A stretch of 11,295 nt of DNA, taken from assembly GCA_946481235.1 (NCBI GenBank), contig CAMLME010000055.1:1-11295 (forward strand), read 5' to 3'. The position numbers and the translations under genes are program-made. Every line of letters starts with the position of its first letter. Positions within the stretch are counted from its first letter, which is position 1. The DNA is from an uncultured Methylobacillus sp. GTDB lineage: Bacteria > Pseudomonadota > Gammaproteobacteria > Burkholderiales > Methylophilaceae. Shown here in pieces: positions 6,644 through 11,295 of the stretch. Under the pieces are notes generated by a model. It was given only the letters and a program-made list of their open reading frames with translations. It was not told the DNA's origin and did no database searches.

Positions 6644-7639
6644 TTACCTCCCCGACTTCATAGTCGTTTTCGAGTTTAACACCACTAAAGAAATTAGCAA
6701 TAAAGCGGCCACCGCGTTGTGTGCGACCGCGACCGGAAGCGGCAGACTGAACATGACGTTGCTGATGCCCAGTGCGACTTGTGCAACCAGCAGGCCCGCA
6801 ATCACAACACCCAGATCGGCGATCCCAGGCATACGCATAGCCTTGTAAGCCAGCCAGCCGAGATACAGGAAAGTCACGAGCGCGCCGAGTCGATGTGTCC
6901 AATGGATGGCTGTCAAGGCAGCGAGCGACAGCTGATCGCCGTTGGCGGTTTCGCCGAGTTCGCGAATCATGTGGAATGCGTTGACGAAATCCATGGTCGG
7001 GAACAGGCTGCCTTGGCACGCCGGGAAATCGGTGCAGGCGAGAGCGGCATAGTTGGAGCTGGTCCAGCCTCCCAGGAATATCTGGAATGCGAGTACAACC
7101 AACCCGAGGCGCGCCCAAGGGCGCAGTGTGTTGAAATTGGCGCCGTAGATCGAAGGGAGGGTGCCGAAGCGTCGATGAGCGAGCCAGGTCAGCAGGGCCA
7201 GAGTAGTCATGCCACCAATGAGATGAGCGCTAACGATGACCGGTTTCAGCAGCATTGTGACTGTCCACATGCCGAGCGCCGCTTGAAAAACTACTACCAG
7301 CAGCAGCACGGTCGGTAAACCGGTAGGGGTATGCATCCTGCGGCGATTGCGCCAGGCGGTGATGAAAATCGCCAGAATCAGCAGACCCAGCGTGCCGGCG
7401 AAATAGCGATGCACCATTTCCTTCCAGGCCTTGTGCGATTCAAAAGTCTTGTCCGGAAATGCCCTTTCAACATGTGCGAGCGCAGAATCGCTTTGCGGAA
7501 CGGTCAGGTGGCCATAGCAGCCGGGCCAGTCCGGGCAGCCGAGGCCTGCGTCGGAGAGGCGCACATAAGCACCAAGCACGACGACGCAGAGGGTCAGAAG
7601 GACGGCGGCCAGCACGAGTCGGTCGAAGAGTTTCATCAT
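6644..7639 (-). CDS. ctaA: Heme A synthase (COX15/CtaA family)
   Basis: This enzyme oxidises the C8 methyl of heme O to a formyl group, giving heme A. The protein is 331 residues with eight predicted membrane spans. Candidate heme-ligand histidines occur in the expected four places: FESHKAW...MVHRYFAG, VSAHLIGG, AIHWTHRLGA and VAHNAVAA. Two cysteine pairs in periplasmic loops are visible (LGCPDWPGCYG near residue 35 and ACTDFPACQG), as in many proteobacterial CtaA proteins. The start ATG 7639 overlaps the stop of the Sco-like gene as ATGA, and a second ATG follows at once (MMKLF), so either could initiate. It is followed by ctaB after six bases, which places the two heme A steps in one transcript. 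Confidence 0.94.
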   Translation of the reverse strand: MMKLFDRLVLAAVLLTLCVVVLGAYVRLSDAGLGCPDWPGCYGHLTVPQSDSALAHVERAFPDKTFESHKAWKEMVHRYFAGTLGLLILAIFITAWRNRRRMHTPTGLPTVLLLVVVFQAALGMWTVTMLLKPVIVSAHLIGGMTTLALLTWLAHRRFGTLPSIYGANFNTLRPWARLGLVVLAFQIFLGGWTSSNYAALACTDFPACQGSLFPTMDFVNAFHMIRELGETANGDQLSLAALTAIHWTHRLGALVTFLYLGWLAYKAMRMPGIADLGVVIAGLLVAQVALGISNVMFSLPLPVAVAHNAVAALLLISLVVLNSKTTMKSGR

Positions 7640-8238
7640 CCTACCCAGGAGTATTTCAGGAGGCGTGTCATGTCTTCACGCAGGCCTTTGGGTTTGTAAT
7701 TTGGCGGGTAGCTCATCATCAAATTGCCGAGCGGGTCGACGAGGTAAACCCGGCCCGAAGTGCCTGCAGGCTGGTCGGGTAGGTCGAACTGCTGCGCAAG
7801 GGCGGCGGCTTCATTGCCGGCCAATACGACGAGGTCGGGGTATTGCTGCTGGATCGCGGCGAGCTCAGCCTGGTCGGTAACGGAGGAAATCACAAGCACG
7901 CGCTGCACGCGTTCGATTTCCTTGTTCAGCGAAACGTGGATCTGGCGCAGCTGGTGGACCTGCTTCTGGCACTCCTTCGCGCAGCCGGCGGCGGATACAT
8001 ACACTACGTTCCATTTGGTTTTCCATTGCTCGGCACCGAAGGGTTTGCCATTCAAATCCGGCGTGGGCGAGAGCTGCAGCGCCTTGGGCGGGGCGATCAA
8101 ATCGCCGTGGCTGGAACCGCCCGGGCGATAATCGAGTTGATACATCGCCAGCACGACCAAAATGGGCAATACGAATAGCACCAGAAGAAAGACGAGCATC
8201 CGGCGGCCCTTGGTTCGTTGTTTTATTTCCTGCGACAT
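7636..8238 (-). CDS. Sco-like thioredoxin-fold membrane protein, oxidase cluster
   Basis: This 200-residue protein has one N-terminal membrane anchor (about residues 14-33) and a periplasmic domain with thioredoxin-like layout. The strand-loop VVYVSAAGCAKECQKQVHQL (78-97) places a CxxxC (Cys86, Cys90) where Sco1/SenC proteins carry their copper-binding cysteines. The later RVYLVDPLGNLMMSYP (163-178) matches the Sco YLVDP strand. The distal histidine that completes the Sco copper site (usually just before that strand) is absent: the aligned stretch reads AGTSGR. His95 and His101 near the CxxxC are possible substitutes. Position between SURF1 and ctaA fits an oxidase-assembly thiol or copper role, which is inference. 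ATG 8238 is chosen because it starts four bases after the SURF1 stop with GAG seven bases upstream. An in-frame ATG at 8271 would overlap SURF1. Its stop overlaps ctaA. Confidence 0.8.
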   Translation of the reverse strand: MSQEIKQRTKGRRMLVFLLVLFVLPILVVLAMYQLDYRPGGSSHGDLIAPPKALQLSPTPDLNGKPFGAEQWKTKWNVVYVSAAGCAKECQKQVHQLRQIHVSLNKEIERVQRVLVISSVTDQAELAAIQQQYPDLVVLAGNEAAALAQQFDLPDQPAGTSGRVYLVDPLGNLMMSYPPNYKPKGLREDMTRLLKYSWVG

Positions 8239-8242
8239 TCTA

Positions 8243-8956
8243 TTACTCGACTTTCTTGAAACTGAGGACAAGGTAGATTGCGATCAGCGTCGCGGCGAAA
8301 CCGAACCACTGGTAGGCATACCCGAGATGCGTTTCGATACGTTCCGCCGGGCGCGGCCAATTGCGCACGAATCCGCCAGCCGGGCTGTCGGGGTCGAGTC
8401 GGACAACGAGTGGATACAGCTTGAGCGGGACGGATTTCAGGTAGCGATCCATATCCATATTCTGCCAGACCGGTTGCCATTTGCCGTCCGCAGGCGGTGC
8501 TGCCAGTGTAAATATCTTGTTCGAGGGCAACCACAGACTGCCGGTGACTTCCTGCGTACCTGAGGGGGTGGCGACATCAGGTACGACGCTGTGCTCGGCC
8601 GGGGCGGGAATCCAGCCGCGATTGACGAGGATGTGGCGCTCGCTTCCGGCGATGCGCAATGGGGTGATGACGTGATAGCCGGCAACGCTGCTCTCGACCT
8701 GATTATCGAGCAATATCTGGTATTGCGTTTCGAACGTGCCTTGCACTTTGACGCGGCGGTAGCGCCAGTCTTCCGCATTGCCGATTTTCTCAGGCATGGC
8801 GATCGGGGTTTCGGTCAAATGGCTATCGAGCTGGCTTTGCAAAGCCTGTTTAGCTTCGGCCTTGTGCAGTTGCCAGAGCCCCAGGCGAATGAATAGCGCG
8901 ACGAACACAATGGTTGCCAATGCGGGCAGGAGGCGTGGTCGGAAGCGGTATTTCAA
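8243..8956 (-). CDS. SURF1-family oxidase assembly protein
   Basis: SURF1 (Shy1) assists insertion of heme a into subunit I of cytochrome c oxidase. The protein is 237 residues with a membrane span at each end (about 10-28 and 213-231) and a periplasmic domain between. Family landmarks are RLGLWQLHKAEAKQ (24-37), GYHVITPLRI, HILVNRGWIPAPAEH and the C-terminal THLGYAYQWFGFAATLI. The start appears to be TTG 8956 (MKYRFRPRLLP); no ATG or GTG lies upstream in frame before the divergent DUF2909 gene, and no strong Shine-Dalgarno is visible. It is the first gene of the SURF1, Sco-like, ctaA, ctaB unit and is divergent from the DUF2909-type gene with 63 bases between. The assignment is secure; the exact start is less so. 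Confidence 0.92.
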   Translation of the reverse strand: MKYRFRPRLLPALATIVFVALFIRLGLWQLHKAEAKQALQSQLDSHLTETPIAMPEKIGNAEDWRYRRVKVQGTFETQYQILLDNQVESSVAGYHVITPLRIAGSERHILVNRGWIPAPAEHSVVPDVATPSGTQEVTGSLWLPSNKIFTLAAPPADGKWQPVWQNMDMDRYLKSVPLKLYPLVVRLDPDSPAGGFVRNWPRPAERIETHLGYAYQWFGFAATLIAIYLVLSFKKVE

Positions 8957-8961
8957 GGCAA

Positions 8962-8990
8962 TTGCTTTATGCTTGGGTGCGCCGCATAAT
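8962..8990 (+). promoter_or_regulatory. Promoter of the DUF2909-type gene
   Basis: TTGCTT (8962-8967), a 17-base spacer and CATAAT (8985-8990; five of six matches). Predicted start is near 8997, about 23 bases before the ATG. A 21-bp inverted repeat (TGCGCC at 8978-8983, GGCGCA at 8993-8998) is centred on the -10 and could be an operator. Confidence 0.5.
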
Positions 8991-9019
8991 CGGGCGCATT
9001 ACCAAAAGCGAGGTCTGCC

Positions 9020-9223
9020 ATGTTGCTGAAACTTTTCATCATCGCTGCATTGCTGCTGATCATCGGCAGTCTGTTTTCCGCTCTGTTTTATCTGATGAAG
9101 GATAAAGGCCAGGGGAAACGTACTGTGAAAGCCTTGACCTTGCGCATCTCACTTTCCCTGGGTTTATTCCTGCTGTTGATGATCGGGTACTACACCGGCA
9201 TTATCGGCCAGCCGCACCCTTAA
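9020..9223 (+). CDS. Twin-transmembrane protein, DUF2909 type
   Basis: This 67-residue protein has two membrane helices, about residues 3-25 and 41-62. They are joined by a short basic loop (MKDKGQGKRTVKALTLR), so both ends should face the periplasm with the loop in the cytoplasm. Length, loop and the GYYTG-type end match the small DUF2909 (twin transmembrane) family, whose function is unknown. GAGG at 9010-9013 lies six bases before ATG 9020, and a reasonable promoter precedes it. It is the only plus-strand gene in the oxidase cluster, between ctaE and SURF1. That position suggests a link with the oxidase, but this is guilt by association only. Confidence 0.78.
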   Translation: MLLKLFIIAALLLIIGSLFSALFYLMKDKGQGKRTVKALTLRISLSLGLFLLLMIGYYTGIIGQPHP

Positions 9224-9319
9224 GGGTTCTTCCTTAAATCCAGCGATCATTGCCTGGGCGTTGTTCTTGTCTTGCCTGGTACGAACGCTGGACTTATAGA
9301 AACATCCTGATTTCCTGTA

Positions 9320-9349
9320 AAAAAGCGATGCCCTCGGGCATCGCTTTTT
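9320..9349. terminator. Bidirectional terminator between DUF2909-type gene and ctaE
   Basis: AAAAAGCGATGCC (9320-9332) and GGCATCGCTTTTT (9337-9349) form a 13-bp stem with a 4-base loop. T-runs end both arms: it can stop ctaE transcription (stop at 9358, minus) and the DUF2909-type transcript (stop at 9223, plus). Confidence 0.92.
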
Positions 9350-9357
9350 ATTTGTCC

Positions 9358-10239
9358 TTACAGCCAGTACACCAGCACGAAGAGCAGCAGCCACACCACG
9401 TCAACAAAGTGCCAATACCAGGCAACGCCTTCGAATCCGAAGTGATGTTCCGCAGTGAAGTGCCCTTTCATACTGCGAAGCAGAATCACGATCAGCATGA
9501 TGGTGCCCAGCGTCACATGGAAGCCGTGGAAGCCGGTCAGCATGAAGAAGGTCGCGCCGTAAGCACCGCTGCCTAGGGTCAGGCCGAGTTCCTCATAGGC
9601 GTGATGATATTCGTAGCCTTGCAGGAAAATGAAGGAGATACCCAGTGCAACAGTCATCATCAGGCCGATGATCAATTGACGGCGGTTACTGTTCAGCAGA
9701 CCCCAGTGTGCCCAAGTGACCGTTGCGCCGGAAGCGAGCAGGATCATCGTATTGATGGCTGGAATGCCCCATGCGCCCATCGGCGTGAATTGCATCGGCT
9801 TGTATTCGTTGCCGAGCACCATGCCGCCGGGGCCTGCAGTCGGCCATGCATCGGTGAAGCCGGGGTAAGGCGTGAATTGTGGGTCGAAGTGGGCGAGTTC
9901 CGGCACCGAGAATACGCGCATATAGAACAGCGCGCCAAAGAAGGCAGCAAAGAAGGCCACTTCCGAGGCGATGAAGACGATCATGCCGACGCGGAAGGAG
10001 CGATCCTCCCATTTCTTGTACATGCCGCTTTCGCTTTCGCCGATGATCTTGCCGAACCAGCCGAACAGTACGTAAACGATCGCCAGGAAGCCTACCAGCA
10101 TCATCCACTTGCCCGAGGCAAAGTGGTTAATGTTGAAAATGAAACCGGCCGCCAGCGCCAGGATTCCGGCCGAAAGTATGGCCGGGTAGATGCTGGGGTT
10201 AGGCACAAAATAATGGCCTTCATGTGTCTGTGTGGTCAT
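9358..10239 (-). CDS. ctaE: Cytochrome c oxidase subunit III
   Basis: Subunit III of the aa3-type oxidase, an inner membrane protein that stabilises the proton-pumping core. It is 293 residues with seven predicted helices and the long N-terminal section usual in proteobacteria (MTTQTHEGHYFVPNPS). Landmarks are FGWFGKIIGESESG, SEVAFFAAFFGALFYMR (the conserved Glu in helix III), GYEYHHAYEELGL, FFMLTGFHGFHVTLG and the ending GVAWYWHFVDVVWLLLF. ATG 10239 is well placed behind AGGAG (10250-10246) with a 6-base spacer. A 67-base gap separates it from ctaG; I see no gene there, although related clusters often carry a small gene at this point. A strong terminator lies just after the stop, so this is the last gene of the structural unit. 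Confidence 0.97.
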   Translation of the reverse strand: MTTQTHEGHYFVPNPSIYPAILSAGILALAAGFIFNINHFASGKWMMLVGFLAIVYVLFGWFGKIIGESESGMYKKWEDRSFRVGMIVFIASEVAFFAAFFGALFYMRVFSVPELAHFDPQFTPYPGFTDAWPTAGPGGMVLGNEYKPMQFTPMGAWGIPAINTMILLASGATVTWAHWGLLNSNRRQLIIGLMMTVALGISFIFLQGYEYHHAYEELGLTLGSGAYGATFFMLTGFHGFHVTLGTIMLIVILLRSMKGHFTAEHHFGFEGVAWYWHFVDVVWLLLFVLVYWL

Positions 10240-10306
10240 ACAAAACTCCTCTACGGTGTTTTAGTGTTCATTTGCCGCTGCGTTCGATTATGACGCGCGG
10301 CTCTCC

Positions 10307-10855
10307 CTAGTTTGACGTCGGAACAGCATGAAAAAACGCATACGACAATGTCACGGTACGTATATCTTGCGGCAGGTCCGGGCTCACGTAAAAACGGAGC
10401 GGCATTTCCTTGGTCTCGCCTGCCTTCAGTTCCTGCCTCTGGAAGCAGAAACATTCGATTTTCTTGAAGTAGAACGTTGCCTGTCCCGGGCTTACGCTCG
10501 GTATGGCTTGGCCAACCACCGTTTCATTGGTCATGTTCCTGGCTTCGAAGGTGGCCAGCATGATCTGTCCGGGACGGACTTTCATGCTGGTTTGCTTCGG
10601 ATAAAAATTCCAGGCCAGTCCGGGCATCACGCTGCTGGTGAATTCCACGTTCACCCAGCGTGACTCGTCTACCTTCATCGACTTTGCCACCGATGCAGGA
10701 AGACCCTCGGTCTTTCCATTCAAGCCAGTCAAGTCGCAAAACACGTTGTAGAGAGGAACCAGCGCGAATGCGAACAGCACCGCGCCAGCGACTACCCACA
10801 TCAGTTTCCAGGCCAGTCGCTTGTTGTCGGCCGCTCTTTTTTCCTGATCGATCAA
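10307..10855 (-). CDS. ctaG: Cytochrome c oxidase assembly protein CtaG (Cox11), CuB delivery
   Basis: CtaG/Cox11 is an anchored periplasmic copper chaperone that inserts CuB into subunit I. The protein is 182 residues. One membrane helix (about 16-34) is followed by the conserved VPLYNVFCDLTGLNGKT (33-49, Cys40). The beta-barrel domain carries the copper-binding Cys-Phe-Cys at 135-137 inside FKKIECFCFQRQEL, then AGETKEMPLRFYV. The family usually has D-P after this; here it reads SPDLP. The start appears to be TTG 10855, overlapping the TGA of the preceding small gene as TTGA, which implies coupled translation. The next in-frame ATG (residue 19) would remove part of the anchor. It lies between the small oxidase protein and ctaE, as usual for the cluster. 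Confidence 0.93.
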   Translation of the reverse strand: MIDQEKRAADNKRLAWKLMWVVAGAVLFAFALVPLYNVFCDLTGLNGKTEGLPASVAKSMKVDESRWVNVEFTSSVMPGLAWNFYPKQTSMKVRPGQIMLATFEARNMTNETVVGQAIPSVSPGQATFYFKKIECFCFQRQELKAGETKEMPLRFYVSPDLPQDIRTVTLSYAFFHAVPTSN

Positions 10856-10965
10856 GATTGCAGTACCACGAACATTGCCGTCACATACCAGAACAGAACC
10901 AGGACGCCCAGGGCGATGGCAATGCGCAGGCTGCTGCGACGTTTTTTCTCACTCATCTGTTCCAT
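10852..10965 (-). CDS. Cytochrome oxidase small assembly protein (about 37 residues)
   Basis: A tiny single-span membrane protein: a basic N-terminus (MEQMSEKKRRSSLR) precedes one helix ending WYVTAMFVVLQS. It lies between ctaD and ctaG, where betaproteobacterial clusters commonly carry a protein of 30-40 residues annotated as cytochrome oxidase small assembly protein. Three starts are possible in frame. ATG 10965 has GGGA five bases upstream and is preferred. ATG 10956 gives 34 residues. ATG 11019, four bases after the ctaD stop, gives 55 residues but has no good ribosome site. The TGA (10854-10852) overlaps the TTG start of ctaG. The function is inferred from position only. Confidence 0.7.
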   Translation of the reverse strand: MEQMSEKKRRSSLRIAIALGVLVLFWYVTAMFVVLQS

Positions 10966-11023
10966 TGTTTTCCCATGCCTGGCCCGACGGTATTCCTCGA
11001 CGGACCAGGTTGCGTTCATCGAA

Positions 11024-11295
11024 TTACTTGATGACCGGTTGTTCAGTGAAGCTGTGGTAAGGCGGCGGCGAAGGCAGTGTCCATTCCAGACCTTCCGCAC
11101 CTTCCCACACCTTGTCGGCAGCCTTCTCGCCACCACGAACGCACCGGACGATGTTGTACACCATGATCAGTTGCGACAGGCCGAGAATGAACGCGCCTAT
11201 CGTGGAGATCATGTTGAACTCGGCGAACTGCAGCGCGTAATCCGGGATGCGGCGCGGCATGCCGGCCAGCCCCAGGAAGAACTGCGGAATGAAGG
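11024..11295 (-). CDS. ctaD: Cytochrome c oxidase subunit I, C-terminal end (5' part beyond window)
   Basis: This is the catalytic subunit with hemes a and a3 and CuB. Only the last 90 codons are visible, open to the window edge and starting FIPQFFLGLAGMPRRIPDY. That is the conserved end of helix XI and following loop of COX1 (F-x-L-G-x-x-G-M-P-R-R-x-x-D-Y). The final helix FNMISTIGAFILGLSQLIMVY follows, with a soluble tail ending PSPPPYHSFTEQPVIK. The TPSPPP/PSPPP-Y-H tail is standard for bacterial aa3 subunit I. The helices carrying the metal ligands lie outside the window. The stop is TAA 11026-11024, and the oxidase assembly genes follow on the same strand. Confidence 0.95.
   Translation of the reverse strand, partial: FIPQFFLGLAGMPRRIPDYALQFAEFNMISTIGAFILGLSQLIMVYNIVRCVRGGEKAADKVWEGAEGLEWTLPSPPPYHSFTEQPVIK

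Noticed and set aside
5975..6679. A 234-codon plus-strand frame
   Set aside because: It is antisense to ctaB, rich in Gly/Asp/Glu/Arg without any recognisable domain.
9601..10293. A 230-codon plus-strand frame
   Set aside because: It is antisense to ctaE, whose subunit III motifs are unmistakable. The composition (Gln, His, Glu, Arg-rich, no domain) is typical of a shadow frame.
10240..10306. Possible tiny gene between ctaG and ctaE
   Set aside because: The 67-base gap contains the ctaE ribosome site but no frame with a start and credible length.
1..11295. CRISPR array, transposon, toxin-antitoxin or defence system
   Set aside because: No spaced repeat array, transposase, paired toxin-antitoxin frames or known defence domains were seen on either strand.

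Overview
The window looks like a chromosomal segment of a betaproteobacterium. I infer a Nitrosomonadales- or Gallionellaceae-like lineage from gene order and protein style, without a database search. Most genes are GC-rich housekeeping or respiratory genes with C/G-biased third codon positions. The exception is an AT-richer stretch at about 4617-5722.

Left part (1-3049): the 3' end of leuA (leucine biosynthesis) runs in from the left edge and ends at a clear terminator. Then come an orphan CbiM-like membrane protein (minus), a divergent HAD-IB phosphatase with a TTG start (plus), and a convergent CcsA/YpjD-type cytochrome c assembly protein (minus). An imperfect hairpin without a T-tract separates the last two.

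Middle (3050-5722): ffh, the signal recognition particle GTPase, is divergent from the ccsA-like gene. It is followed by a tRNA-Lys(TTT) with its own near-consensus promoter and a terminator. Downstream lies a small AT-rich accessory pocket. It holds a secreted DUF3617-type protein (plus) and, convergent to it, a 50-residue single-span membrane protein (minus) preceded by a strong AGGAG site. This short gene is the least explained coding element here.

Right part (5723-11295): an aa3-type cytochrome c oxidase cluster on the minus strand. In transcription order it holds ctaD (3' end only), a tiny oxidase-associated membrane protein, ctaG (Cox11 copper chaperone), ctaE (subunit III), SURF1, a Sco-like thioredoxin-fold protein, ctaA (heme A synthase) and ctaB/cyoE (heme O synthase). 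Genes are tightly packed, with stop/start overlaps at small protein-ctaG and Sco-like-ctaA. A twin-transmembrane DUF2909-type gene on the plus strand splits the cluster. Terminators follow ctaE and ctaB, giving at least two minus-strand units: one for structural subunits and copper delivery, one for SURF1/heme A assembly. Together these genes build the heme a/a3 and CuB centres of the terminal oxidase.

I see no CRISPR array, insertion sequence, prophage or defence module. Nothing here demonstrably forms a new multi-gene system. The best leads are the 50-residue protein, the Sco-like protein that keeps CxxxC but lacks the usual histidine, and the DUF2909 gene inside the oxidase cluster.
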